DNA of 64,000 nt from Rhodohalobacter sp. SW132 (GCF_003390325.1 NZ_QUOK01000010.1:1-64000), one strand, 5' to 3'. Positions 8,405 to 17,327 are shown, numbered from the stretch's first letter. The notes: a model not told the origin generated them from the sequence alone. Program-made: numbers and translations.

Positions 8405-9391
8405 ATGACCCCGAAAATTCGCCATGCTACTGATGAAGACAAAAAGATGATTCTCGATCTCTTAAATAAAGTCTTCAGTTCGCAACAGCGATCGGAAAAT
8501 CTCAGAGATGACAGATATTGGAAATGGAAATTTATAGATAGTGTATTCGGAGATTCAATATTAACAGTTGCTGATGTTAATGGTGAAATAGTAGGGTTTG
8601 ATCACTTGTGGCCATGGGAATTTTGTTACGGTGATCAGATAGTTAAAGCTGTACAGCCTTGTGATGCTGTTGTTGATGAAAAATACAGGGGAAAGGGATT
8701 ATTCAAGAGAATGAGAAATTTTGGCTTAGCTCAAGCTGAAAAAAAAGGAATTCAGTTTGCTTTTAATTTCCCAAACATGAATAGTTTACCGGGTAATCGT
8801 TCAATCGGAGCAAAATATCTCGGCAAAATCACATGGTGGGTCAAAATATTGCATCCATTGAATATAGTGATGGGAGCTGTAAGCGATAAAAAATCGAAGG
8901 CTCTGGATATGCCAGATCACTATACATTAAAACCAGATTTTCTTGATGAATTAGCATTGAGTACAAGAACGGAAATTAATTCAATTCAAATACACCGTAA
9001 AAAAAGATTTCATCACTGGAGATACCTGGAGCATCCAACTCGATCGTATGGAATGATTCGTGTGAAAGTGAAGAAAAAGAGTACCGCTATTATTTTCACT
9101 GTAAACCAAAAAGGTTCCACCCGTGAAATGGTGGTTGTCGATATTGTGGGTGATAACATTCAGAAATCTGAGATCGTAAAATATATAGTAAAAGCGGGGC
9201 GGGATGTAAAAGCCGATTTCATAGCTGTAATAGATAACCATGAGTACCGATTGGAAAACTTATGGATGAATGGATTTATAAAGAAAAAACTGAAAAACAT
9301 GGTAGTCTTCCCATTAAATTCAAAATATGCAGAGTTGGCAGGCTCCTATAAAAACTGGACCCTTATGGCCGGTATGCATGATTCTATTTAA
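8405..9391 (+). CDS. GNAT-family acyltransferase
   Basis: 328 residues. The first ~150 residues form a GNAT domain: IRHATDEDKKMILDLLNKVF at the start, VVDEKYRGKGLFKRMRNFG as the acetyl-CoA pyrophosphate-binding motif (R-G-K-G-L), and a following strand AFNFPN. The C-terminal half may be a second, degenerate acyltransferase-like domain, as in some polysaccharide-locus GNAT proteins. Probable role: acylation of an amino sugar or another glycan precursor. It is followed by a glycosyltransferase only 17 bp downstream, so both are likely co-transcribed. The acyl donor and acceptor are not predictable. It could stand in for a PglD-type acetyltransferase, but similarity to that family is not evident. 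Confidence 0.75.
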   Translation: MTPKIRHATDEDKKMILDLLNKVFSSQQRSENLRDDRYWKWKFIDSVFGDSILTVADVNGEIVGFDHLWPWEFCYGDQIVKAVQPCDAVVDEKYRGKGLFKRMRNFGLAQAEKKGIQFAFNFPNMNSLPGNRSIGAKYLGKITWWVKILHPLNIVMGAVSDKKSKALDMPDHYTLKPDFLDELALSTRTEINSIQIHRKKRFHHWRYLEHPTRSYGMIRVKVKKKSTAIIFTVNQKGSTREMVVVDIVGDNIQKSEIVKYIVKAGRDVKADFIAVIDNHEYRLENLWMNGFIKKKLKNMVVFPLNSKYAELAGSYKNWTLMAGMHDSI

Positions 9392-9408
9392 AAACTTCCA
9401 GAATAATT

Positions 9409-10584
9409 ATGATAAATGAATCATCACTAAACAGTAAAAATGATAGCAAGAACAGCATAAATCTTGTAATCAACGCCGGGTCAATTTTTAAGGGAGGAGC
9501 AGAACAGGTTGTACTTTCATTTATCCATGAATGCAAAAAATGGAGTGAAAACGAATACCATATTCTTCTTCGTGATAATATCAAATCACAGCTCAATACC
9601 AGTGATTTCCCGAGTAATTTTATTTTTTATGATGTGGAACAAAGACCGGGTTCTGGGCTCGTTCGATACATGAAAGAGATGCGCAGATTTAACCGCCTTG
9701 AAAATAAAATCCGACCGGACTGTGTAATTTCAACAGGGGGGCATGGGTACTGGAGGTCCAGTGCACCGCTGGTTGTGGGTTTTAATATCCCTCATTTTAT
9801 CTATCCCGAATCGCCATATTTTAAACGATTATCTATTTTCAGGCGCATATTCTGGGAAATGAAAAAAAAGATTCATTTCTATTTTTATGGGCGATCCGAT
9901 GCCATGGTGGTTCAAACGGATGATGTAAATAAAAGATTAAAATCCCGGTTTCCTAAAATTCCTATTTATACCGTTTCCAATACGGTAAACAGTTGTTTTC
10001 GTAATCCGGAATTTTTTCCTGAGAAACTGCCGAAGAATAAGGAGGGAGAAATCAGACTGCTTACACTCAGTTCGTGGTATGCTCATAAGAATATTGGTGT
10101 CATCCGAAACCTTATTGAGATTTATAAAAAGAAAGGTATTAATCACATAAAGTTTGTATTAACATTACCAAAGGACATATTTGAACGTGAATTTCCTGCA
10201 AATTACAGGGATATGATTTATAACATTGGCCCCGTACCCATAAATGAGTGTCCCTCACTTTATAAAGAGTGCGATTTTATGTTTTTGCCCACACTTCTGG
10301 AATGTTTTTCTGCATCCTATGCGGAAGCGATGATGATGGAAAAGCCTATTCTGACCTCCGACCTCGGTTTTGCTCATACCGTTTGCGGAGAGGCAGCACA
10401 ATATTTCGATCCTGTAGATCCCGAGGATATATTTTTAAAAATTGATGAACTTGTACATGATCCTGAAAAACAGGAAAAACTTATACAGACCGGAAAGGAG
10501 AGGCTGAACCAGTTTAATACCTCAACTGAAAGAGCCTCTGAATTTATTTCAATCTGTAAGAAACTTGCATCAAGTGGAAGGTAA
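9409..10584 (+). CDS. Glycosyltransferase family 4
   Basis: 391 residues. After a polar N-terminal extension it begins INLVINAGSIFKGGAEQVVLSF, a GT4 N-terminal strand and glycine loop. The C-terminal domain has LTLSSWYAHKNIG and the E-x7-E motif in LLECFSASYAEAMMMEKP (E298 and E306). The motif spacing is correct, so the enzyme is probably active as a retaining transferase. It starts 17 bp after the GNAT gene and ends one base before the deacetylase start, forming a compact run of four co-directional genes. Confidence 0.88.
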   Translation: MINESSLNSKNDSKNSINLVINAGSIFKGGAEQVVLSFIHECKKWSENEYHILLRDNIKSQLNTSDFPSNFIFYDVEQRPGSGLVRYMKEMRRFNRLENKIRPDCVISTGGHGYWRSSAPLVVGFNIPHFIYPESPYFKRLSIFRRIFWEMKKKIHFYFYGRSDAMVVQTDDVNKRLKSRFPKIPIYTVSNTVNSCFRNPEFFPEKLPKNKEGEIRLLTLSSWYAHKNIGVIRNLIEIYKKKGINHIKFVLTLPKDIFEREFPANYRDMIYNIGPVPINECPSLYKECDFMFLPTLLECFSASYAEAMMMEKPILTSDLGFAHTVCGEAAQYFDPVDPEDIFLKIDELVHDPEKQEKLIQTGKERLNQFNTSTERASEFISICKKLASSGR

Positions 10585-10585
10585 T

Positions 10586-11458
10586 ATGAAATCGGCGTTT
10601 ACTGTGGATGTAGAAGACGGAATCAGCATCGCAATGAGAGACGCTTTTTCTGTTGAATCACCGCAGACCGACAGAGTGGTCCATCTGACCGAAAAAATTC
10701 TGGAGCTGTTAAGTCGGCGTGGAGTGAAGGGCACATTTTTTGTATTAGGTGTGGTTGCTGAAGAATTTCCGGAACTGGTGAAGAGAATCGCATCTGAGAA
10801 CCATGAACTGGGTGTTCACGGGTACGACCATTTGCAGTTTTTCAGAATGACCCGGGATGAGGCCTTTCAGGAGTTGAATAGCGCAAAAAAACGGATTGAA
10901 GATATCTCTGGAAAGGCGGTATATGGTCATCGGGCTCCTGCGTTTTCCATTACCCCAGAGACGAAGTGGGGCCTGGATGTTATTGCAGAAACGGGCTTTG
11001 AATATGACAGCAGTATTATGCCAATCAGCGGTATCCGGTATGGCTGGCCGGGGTTTTCTGAGACTATTTGCAAGATAAAAACTCCGGAAGGATATGATCT
11101 TACAGAGGTACCCATGTCAGTTGTGAAGCTTCCGGGCCGCAAAATTCCGGCATGTGGCGGAGGATATCTGCGTCTATTTCCGGAATGGATCACTAAAAAA
11201 GCGTTTGATTTGATTATTAAAGAACGTCCCGCTATTGTTTATATTCATCCCTATGAACTGGACACCGAGAGATACCCGGAATATTATTTTGATGAATTGA
11301 AAAAATCAGGGTTTTTACGGCGGAACAAGATGAAATCGATGTGGATCAACAGAAAGTCAGTCTACCCCAAACTCTCGTCACTTCTTGAAAAATATGAATT
11401 TGAACCGTTGATAAATATAGTAAGGAGCAGAAAACCCGGTGAGGTAATACAGATATGA
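10586..11458 (+). CDS. Polysaccharide deacetylase (NodB-type, DUF3473-like C-terminus)
   Basis: 290 residues from the ATG at 10586, which has GGAAGG just upstream; an in-frame ATG at 10565 lies inside the previous gene. Metal-binding motifs are visible: TVDVEDG at residues 6-12 and H78-x3-H82 in GVHGYDHLQF. RAPAFSIT follows, then VYIHPYELD near the C-terminus, a pattern typical of deacetylases linked to exopolysaccharide export and carrying a DUF3473-type tail. Predicted to remove N-acetyl groups from a glycan or lipid-linked sugar; no signal peptide is seen. It overlaps the following gene by an ATGA junction, which implies translational coupling. Confidence 0.9.
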   Translation: MKSAFTVDVEDGISIAMRDAFSVESPQTDRVVHLTEKILELLSRRGVKGTFFVLGVVAEEFPELVKRIASENHELGVHGYDHLQFFRMTRDEAFQELNSAKKRIEDISGKAVYGHRAPAFSITPETKWGLDVIAETGFEYDSSIMPISGIRYGWPGFSETICKIKTPEGYDLTEVPMSVVKLPGRKIPACGGGYLRLFPEWITKKAFDLIIKERPAIVYIHPYELDTERYPEYYFDELKKSGFLRRNKMKSMWINRKSVYPKLSSLLEKYEFEPLINIVRSRKPGEVIQI

Positions 11459-12585
11459 TTCGAAATCTGAAAAGAACCATTCTTCTAAACGCCAAAAACC
11501 TGGTTGGCTGGCGCACCAAACGGAAGATCGTGGTGATTTCCGTGGATGATTACGGTAATGTGCGGCTCAATTCCAAACAGGCCCGCGAGGCGATGGACCG
11601 GGAGGGCTCGAAGGTGATGAACCGGTTTGACGCACTGGATACGCTGGAAACCCGCGAAGATCTGGAGATGTTATTTGAAGCGCTGCAGTCTGTAAAAGAT
11701 AAAAATGGGCGTCACGCTGTTTTTACACCATTTGCCATGCCGTGTAATATCAATTTTGAAAAAATGGCGGAGACGGGATATAGCGGCTATTACTCAGAAC
11801 TACTTACCGAAACGTATGAAAAATTAGCTGCCCTGCAGCCGGATGCATATCGCGGTACATGGGACCTGTGGAATGAAGGAATAGAATGGGGAATTATGGT
11901 GCCGTTGTTTCACGGACGGGAGCATCTGAACCTGAAGCTGTTTGAAGAAAAGCTGGCGAAAGGTGATAAAGAGCTTCTCACGGCGCTGAAAAACCGTTCC
12001 TATACCAGTATCTCTTCAGGTGAATATGAAACCATCTCCCCGATGGCCGCTTTTGATTTCTGGGAATTTGAAGAGAACGAGCGATTTAAAGAGGTGATCC
12101 GGGACGGACTGAATGCTTTTGAAACCGTGTATGGCTACCGGTCCAATCATTTTAACCCGCCCGGCGGACGGGAGCACCCGGTGATTCATAAAACGCTCAA
12201 AGAGTGTGGAGTAAAATATCTCGATACACCGCTGATTAAGACCGAGCACCAGGGGAAAGGAACCTATAAAAAAGTGGTGAACTACACCGGGAAAACGAAC
12301 GGTGAAGGGCAGACCTACATGGTGAGAAATGTAGTATTTGAACCGACAGATGACCGTGGTGTGAATTGGGTGAATTACACACTCAAGCAGATTGAAGCCG
12401 CATTCCGATGGAACCGGCCGGCGATTATCAGCTCGCACCGCGTAAACTTTTGCGGACATATTGATCCTGAAAACAGGAAAGCGGGGATCGGGGCACTTAC
12501 AAATCTATTGCAGGAAATTGTAAAGCGCTGGCCGGAAACGGAGTTTATGGCTGCAAATGAACTGGGGGATTTGATATCAGGCTGA
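11455..12585 (+). CDS. NodB-like polysaccharide deacetylase family protein (paralogue 2)
   Basis: 376 residues, paralogous to the gene at 283. Shared blocks are GWRTKRKIVVISVDDYGNV (compare GWRTSRKIVVIESDDWGSV), FHGREHLNLK, a YGYRS motif, an H-R-[LV]-N-F block near the C-terminus, and a terminal EFMAANELGDLI. The paired aspartates and conserved histidines argue for metal-dependent deacetylase-type chemistry, although the family is divergent from classical NodB. It starts at an ATG that overlaps the stop of the preceding deacetylase, so the two are probably translated together. Keeping two such proteins in one locus suggests different substrates or positions on the glycan. Confidence 0.82.
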   Translation: MIRNLKRTILLNAKNLVGWRTKRKIVVISVDDYGNVRLNSKQAREAMDREGSKVMNRFDALDTLETREDLEMLFEALQSVKDKNGRHAVFTPFAMPCNINFEKMAETGYSGYYSELLTETYEKLAALQPDAYRGTWDLWNEGIEWGIMVPLFHGREHLNLKLFEEKLAKGDKELLTALKNRSYTSISSGEYETISPMAAFDFWEFEENERFKEVIRDGLNAFETVYGYRSNHFNPPGGREHPVIHKTLKECGVKYLDTPLIKTEHQGKGTYKKVVNYTGKTNGEGQTYMVRNVVFEPTDDRGVNWVNYTLKQIEAAFRWNRPAIISSHRVNFCGHIDPENRKAGIGALTNLLQEIVKRWPETEFMAANELGDLISG

Positions 12586-12769
12586 TGGAAGTTGCCAGAA
12601 ACAGAACTGGTCCTACTGAACTAAGTGGATAATGTAATTGAACATATTACAGATGAGTAACTAATCAAAGTCCGGTATGACAGTACTGATGATAATGTTC
12701 CTTGTTGTACGCCCTTTTTGACAGTATCAGCCGCTTTTTTTGTTCAATTTTAGAATCGAACTCAGGTTT

Positions 12770-13537
12770 TTACTTGAATCGCATTGTTTGAAAATAATCG
12801 AGCGATTCGAAATGAATGAATCCTACCCTGGCAGGCATAGACTCTAAGCCTGCCAGAAGGGCAATGCAAACCCGATGCCTGCCATCCGGCCCCCAGATAA
12901 GTCTGCCGTCTTTAGCCACACTTATTTTTACTAAGTCACTGTGTTTATCACTCATTTTCCGGGTACTTTTTACTTCTTCAAATATTTGATCCAGCTTTTC
13001 ATATCGTTCTTCTAATTCTTTAATTGTATTGAATCTGCAGGGTATTCCATTGTTCAAACACTCAACATAAAATTGGTATAGTTCTGTTTCTTCCCAACTG
13101 CATCCATGAATCCATCTACGTTTACAGCTTTTAAAGAGCTCAAGATTCTGGAAGTTTACATATTCAACATCCTTTGCTTTATCCCATTCATAATGGATTA
13201 CAGCCCCTGAACTATAACCAGTAAAAAATTGAAAGCTTGACGCTGTCTCAACATCCATGTGGCCACAAATTTTTGTTGGGTCTATAGTTATGATTTCGTC
13301 AGGAACAGGTGCTAAATTTCCAATTTTCGAATGAAGAATTTTAGTTTTATATAAATTTATCTTTCTGTTTACTGCTTTAGAAAGAGAGCCATTATAAATA
13401 TGATCAAAGGTTCGTTTTACAAGCATTTTGGCCAAATTCTCCGGATTATTTAATTGATTAACGGTTTTTACTCTGAAAACAGAGTATGCAGGATTAGTAA
13501 TTTGTGAAAATGTCTGATGTTTGTAGAAACTTGTCAT
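12770..13537 (-). CDS. ParB/sulfiredoxin-like domain protein of unknown role
   Basis: 255 residues on the minus strand, facing the deacetylase cluster. The C-terminal ~70 residues (VKISVAKDGRLIWGPDGRHR, followed by VCIALLAGLESMPARVGFIH) resemble the ParB N-terminal-like nuclease/sulfiredoxin fold, where the conserved D-G-x-H-R usually contacts nucleotide. The N-terminal two thirds are not recognised; they contain aromatic-rich segments (FQFFTGYSSGAVIHYEW). Proteins with this C-terminal pattern occur as solitary genes in surface-polysaccharide loci. A role in plasmid partition is unlikely because there is no ParA or helix-turn-helix domain. Function not assigned. Confidence 0.65.
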   Translation of the reverse strand: MTSFYKHQTFSQITNPAYSVFRVKTVNQLNNPENLAKMLVKRTFDHIYNGSLSKAVNRKINLYKTKILHSKIGNLAPVPDEIITIDPTKICGHMDVETASSFQFFTGYSSGAVIHYEWDKAKDVEYVNFQNLELFKSCKRRWIHGCSWEETELYQFYVECLNNGIPCRFNTIKELEERYEKLDQIFEEVKSTRKMSDKHSDLVKISVAKDGRLIWGPDGRHRVCIALLAGLESMPARVGFIHFESLDYFQTMRFK

Positions 13538-14228
13538 TCAATGCTGTATAAAGCACTTTTTTAACATTACTGGTTTTACAGCATAACCAGATTTTATTTT
13601 CGGCTCATTTAACCAAATTATTAGTTTGAAATATCTAAAAATGGTTTCAACCTGAGGTTTTTGTTAAATCAGGAACCCAAAAGTCCCCTTAATCCCCCCT
13701 TTATAGGGGCTGTGAGAATTTTGCATATCATTCGTTAGCATTCATAATTTATTAAGGTATTAAAGCTTGTATTGAAGCTCCCCTCCCTATCAAGTCCCGT
13801 TAGGGCGCGATAGGGAGGGGCCGGGGGTGGGTCAGCAAGCCTGGGAGTTATGATAATGGTAGTAATTTTAACTTATTTAAGTCCATTTTCTATGGAGAAT
13901 AATCTTCTTCTCACAACCATTTTTAGGGGAGACTTGATACCGAATAAATAAAATATATTATGAATTGAATCTCAGGTTCTAAGAATCGAATTCAGGTTAA
14001 CCGCTCTTTTACAGCGAAGAGACCGTATTAACATTAAAACTGCATTCAACTGGGTTAAGTTTTATTGCATTTTTTTTCGATCTTATGAGGCCTTATGTTT
14101 AAGAGATTGGGTTTTTTAAATCGAATTGAATCACAAAACATTAATAGTATTTCTCTGCTTATCGGCTTTAGTTTGTATAAATTCTCCATTTAAAAAATGC
14201 ATTTACATTAAATAATTAATCAGAGCTG
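13538..14228. other. Intergenic region with GC-rich hairpin
   Basis: No supported gene. It holds a pyrimidine-rich segment (AAGTCCCCTTAATCCCCCC at about 13680-13705) and, near 13783-13825, a strong hairpin with arms CCCCTCCCTATC and GATAGGGAGGGG enclosing a nested CCCGTTAGGG stem, followed by GGGGGTGGGTC. The final ~200 bases before the permease are AT-rich and probably contain its promoter. Confidence 0.45.
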
Positions 14229-15995
14229 ATGGGTATTGAGAGCATATTTGTTCTGGGAGTTATCTTTTTCTGCCTCCTGCTTTTGGTTTTTACAAAAATA
14301 TCTCCGGATGTTGTTTTTATTGGTGGCCTTACCCTAATCATTGTCTCTGGCATTATCCCGGTTAACGAGGCTCTTGTCGGGTTTTCGAACGAGGGGATGC
14401 TTACCGTTGCTGCATTGTATATTGTGGCGGCAGGGCTCAGAGAGACCGGTGCCATTCAGTTTGTGATCCAAAACCTGCTGGGATCTCCAAAGGAGATGTG
14501 GAAAACACAGGCGCGGATAATTGCTCCTGTTATGGGAATGAGTGCTTTTCTGAATAACACCCCCATTGTTGCCTCTTTTATACCGGCGCTCCAGGAATGG
14601 GCCCGCACCTATCGCGTGAAAGTATCCAAGCTGATGATTCCGCTCAGTTATGCTGCTATCCTTGGAGGAACCTGCACACTGATCGGAACGAGTACAAACC
14701 TGATCGTAAACGGACTGTTAATTTCGGAAAAAAACGTCTCCCTCGGTCTGTTTGAACCCGCATATGTGGGGGTGCCGATTGCGATTGCAGGTTTTATTTA
14801 CCTGCTAACCATTGGAAATCGCCTGCTTCCTGAAGGCGCGTCTGTCGCCGGAAGTTTTGAAAATACCCGGGAATACACCATTGAGATGATGATTCGGCCC
14901 GAAAGTCCTCTTATTGGAAAATCAATTGAAGATGCGGGGCTTCGTCAGCTTCCGGGCCTCTTTCTTGCGGAAATTGTCAGGAAAGATACGATTCTCGCGG
15001 CTGTAGATCCGGAAGAAGTACTCCAGGAAGGAGACCGGCTTATTTTTACCGGATTGGTGAATTCTATTGTGGATCTTCAGTCAATCAAGGGACTTGAACC
15101 CGCAACGGACCAGGTGTTTAAACTGGACGCCCCGCGTCGCGACCGCCATCTCGTGGAGGCGGTTATCTCCCAAACCCATCCCTTAAATGGGAAAACGGTA
15201 AAAGAGGGGGAGTTTCGGAATCATTATGGTGCTGTGATCCTGGCAGTATCGCGGCACGGGGAACGGATTGATAAAAAAGTCGGGGACATCATCCTGAAAA
15301 CCGGGGATATCTTGCTGATGGAGGCGCCAAGAAATTTTTCCGAGCGGTATAAATCATCGAACGAATATCTCCTGGTGAGCACCCTTGCCAAAAATGGGCA
15401 GCCCGATTATGAAAAAGGGTGGATTTCATGGCTAATACTTGCAGGAATGGTGTTTGTCGTGACGTTCGGGATTCTGAGTATGTTCCAGGCATCTTTTCTG
15501 GCAGCAGGGGCGATGCTTCTGACCGGTTGTACGCGGGCAGCAAATGCACGGTCGAGTATCGACTGGCAGGTTTTGATTGTGATTGCTGCGGCCCTGGGAA
15601 TCGGGAATGCCATGCAGGTTACAGGCGCGGCTGAGGTAGTGGCCGGTGGGTTCCTGGGATTTGCAGGAGATCACCCCTACGTGGCTATTGCCGCAACCTA
15701 TCTGATCACCTGGATGCTGACGGAGATGATCACTAATAACGCAGCAGCCGTACTGATTTTTCCAATAGCCATATCAACGGCGGCCAGCCTGGGTGTGGAT
15801 TTTATGCCTTTTGTGATGACGATCATTTTTGCAGCATCTGCAAGTTTTGCAACACCGATCGGCTATCAGACGAACCTGATGGTCTACGGCCCCGGCGGAT
15901 ACCATTTTTCCGATTTTCTCAAAGTAGGCCTGCCGCTGAATTTTATAGCGGGTGTTATAACGGTATTTTTAGTTCCAATTGTGTGGCCGGTGTGA
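14229..15995 (+). CDS. SLC13-family permease with two RCK_C (TrkA-C) domains
   Basis: 588 residues, the length of the DASS/SLC13 proteins with an inserted cytoplasmic region. The N-terminal membrane half contains FLNNTPIVASF and GTSTNLIVNGLL. A central soluble part (roughly residues 215-385) holds two RCK_C-like repeats (EMMIRPESPLIGKSIEDAGL and AVISQTHPLNGKTVKEGEF). The C-terminal membrane half contains TNNAAAVLIFPIAIS and TPIGYQTNLMVYGPGGY, the symmetric partner of the first ligand-binding hairpin. Members move anions such as sulfate with sodium. The sulfate-activation genes immediately downstream make sulfate the likely substrate. No substrate-defining residue can be read directly. Confidence 0.88.
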   Translation: MGIESIFVLGVIFFCLLLLVFTKISPDVVFIGGLTLIIVSGIIPVNEALVGFSNEGMLTVAALYIVAAGLRETGAIQFVIQNLLGSPKEMWKTQARIIAPVMGMSAFLNNTPIVASFIPALQEWARTYRVKVSKLMIPLSYAAILGGTCTLIGTSTNLIVNGLLISEKNVSLGLFEPAYVGVPIAIAGFIYLLTIGNRLLPEGASVAGSFENTREYTIEMMIRPESPLIGKSIEDAGLRQLPGLFLAEIVRKDTILAAVDPEEVLQEGDRLIFTGLVNSIVDLQSIKGLEPATDQVFKLDAPRRDRHLVEAVISQTHPLNGKTVKEGEFRNHYGAVILAVSRHGERIDKKVGDIILKTGDILLMEAPRNFSERYKSSNEYLLVSTLAKNGQPDYEKGWISWLILAGMVFVVTFGILSMFQASFLAAGAMLLTGCTRAANARSSIDWQVLIVIAAALGIGNAMQVTGAAEVVAGGFLGFAGDHPYVAIAATYLITWMLTEMITNNAAAVLIFPIAISTAASLGVDFMPFVMTIIFAASASFATPIGYQTNLMVYGPGGYHFSDFLKVGLPLNFIAGVITVFLVPIVWPV

Positions 15996-16001
15996 AATGT
16001 A

Positions 16002-16054
16002 CCGCGGCGTCGCCGACCCGCGCAGCTTAAGTAACGCGGCATCGCCGATCCGTG
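16002..16054. repeat. Two related short GC-rich hairpins
   Basis: CGCGGCGTCGCCGACCCGCG and CGCGGCATCGCCGATCCGTG lie 32 bp apart just after the permease stop codon. Each contains a CGGC..GCCG stem. They differ at three positions. Confidence 0.5.
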
Positions 16055-16193
16055 TTTCAAAGGCTGGGGGGATCGTGAACGGATGACGGATAACCGGTGA
16101 CGGATTCGACCTGCAAGATTGCGAACGCAGAGAGCTGCTGGCAGAGTCGAGGATAGGATGCAGGACAATGGATGGGAGTCTTGTGGCAGTTGA

Positions 16194-16355
16194 CTGGAGA
16201 CGGAGGACGGGTGACTAATGACCGAAGACGGAGGACGGAAGACCGACTTCGAAACAGGTTATAGGGCCTTTAGAATATTATATTAAAATTGATTATTGAA
16301 TGGAAACTACGGTCTACGGTCTACGGTCTTCTGTCCCCGGTCTTCCGTCCGAAAC
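16194..16355. repeat. Inverted 'word' repeat locus (GGACGGAAGACCG type)
   Basis: The left arm (16194-16255) is built from degenerate repeats of GACGGAGGACGG and GAAGACCG. The right arm (16306-16355) is the inverse: CGGTCTACGGTCTACGGTC followed by TTCTGTCCCCGGTCTTCCGTCC. The spacer is AT-rich. It forms an imperfect long hairpin directly upstream of cysQ. Confidence 0.6.
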
Positions 16356-16386
16356 AAAATCTAAATCATCAATCAAACGCAAACAC

Positions 16387-17148
16387 ATGAATATCGACAT
16401 CAATATCATCAACAAAATCGCCAGGCAGGCGGGTAGTGAAATTTTAAAATTTTACGACGAAGACCGTGACATAGAGGTGAGCCGAAAATCGGATGATTCT
16501 CCTCTGACTAAAGCTGATATGGCGTCCCATCGTGCAATCGTGAGCGGCCTGGAGAAAGAGTACCCGGAGATTCCCGTACTGTCTGAGGAGTCGGAAATTC
16601 CGGACTACTCCGTGAGAAAAAACTGGAATCGGTATTTTCTGATTGATCCGCTGGATGGCACAAAGGAGTTTATCAAAAAGAATGGGGAGTTTACCGTTAA
16701 TATCGCGTTGATTGATGAAAATGAGCCGGTTTTGGGAGTAGTCTATATACCGGCAGAAGAAGTTCTCTATTTTGCAGATGCAAAAGAGGGCTCGTTTAAG
16801 CAGGTTGGGGATGGACCGGTTCAAAAAATTGAACACGCCAGGTATAGTAAAGATAAACCGGCGCGAATAATGGTCAGCCGTTCGCACCGGGGAAACGATA
16901 CCAAAGAGCGCCTGGCCGGGATGGGAATTGAGGTCGGTGAGGAAATTCCATCCGGCAGTTCTCTCAAAATTTGTTTCGTTGCGGAAGGTAAGGCTGATCT
17001 CTACCCACGTTTCGGACCCACCATGGAGTGGGATACGGCTGCCGCGGATGCAGTCTACCGGTACTCCGGAAAAAATGGACCGGTGAAATCACCGCTGAAG
17101 TATAATAAGGAGGATTTGCATAATCCGGAGTTTATTATTGGGTTGTGA
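16387..17148 (+). CDS. 3'(2'),5'-bisphosphate nucleotidase CysQ
   Basis: 253 residues from the ATG at 16387; an upstream in-frame ATG at 16300 would add a low-complexity tail made of the word repeat and is rejected. Inositol-monophosphatase superfamily motifs are complete: LSEESEIPD (metal ligand E), FLIDPLDGTKEFIKKNGEF (the D-P-L-D-G-T core with CysQ-type K-E-F-I) and MEWDTAAADAVY (C-terminal metal aspartate). The enzyme hydrolyses PAP, formed from PAPS during sulfate reduction, to AMP and phosphate, preventing inhibitory build-up. It sits between the putative sulfate permease and cysD, as expected for the pathway. Confidence 0.93.
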   Translation: MNIDINIINKIARQAGSEILKFYDEDRDIEVSRKSDDSPLTKADMASHRAIVSGLEKEYPEIPVLSEESEIPDYSVRKNWNRYFLIDPLDGTKEFIKKNGEFTVNIALIDENEPVLGVVYIPAEEVLYFADAKEGSFKQVGDGPVQKIEHARYSKDKPARIMVSRSHRGNDTKERLAGMGIEVGEEIPSGSSLKICFVAEGKADLYPRFGPTMEWDTAAADAVYRYSGKNGPVKSPLKYNKEDLHNPEFIIGL

Positions 17149-17156
17149 GCTGTTGT

Positions 17157-17201
17157 GGAGCGGAGCTCCGGTTTGGGGGTTACTGTGCGGAGCACAGTAA
17201 C
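17157..17201. repeat. Triloop hairpin pair, copy 1
   Basis: Two adjacent hairpins share a GGA triloop: stem GGAGC/GCTCC (17157-17169) and stem GTTACTGTGC/GCACAGTAAC (17179-17201, perfect 10 bp). The same pair recurs at 17272-17319 with compensated stem changes. Confidence 0.65.
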
Positions 17202-17271
17202 CAGCACTGAGCCGACGGGGGACTGAAGACCGAGTGTGGAAATAGACCTATGCATTTGGCGAACGGATAAT

Positions 17272-17319
17272 GGAGCGGAGCTCCGGGTTGCTTGTTACAG
17301 TGCAGAGCACTGTAACAAG
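17272..17319. repeat. Triloop hairpin pair, copy 2
   Basis: Stem GGAGC/GCTCC with loop GGA at 17272-17284, then a perfect 13-bp stem CTTGTTACAGTGC/GCACTGTAACAAG with loop AGA at 17291-17319. Compared with copy 1, one stem base pair is exchanged from T-A to A-T. Confidence 0.65.
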
Positions 17320-17327
17320 AAGTGATG

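Noticed and set aside
16300-16386. 29-residue N-terminal extension of CysQ
   Set aside because: It is translated from the right arm of a word repeat; the ATG at 16387 gives the normal CysQ N-terminus.
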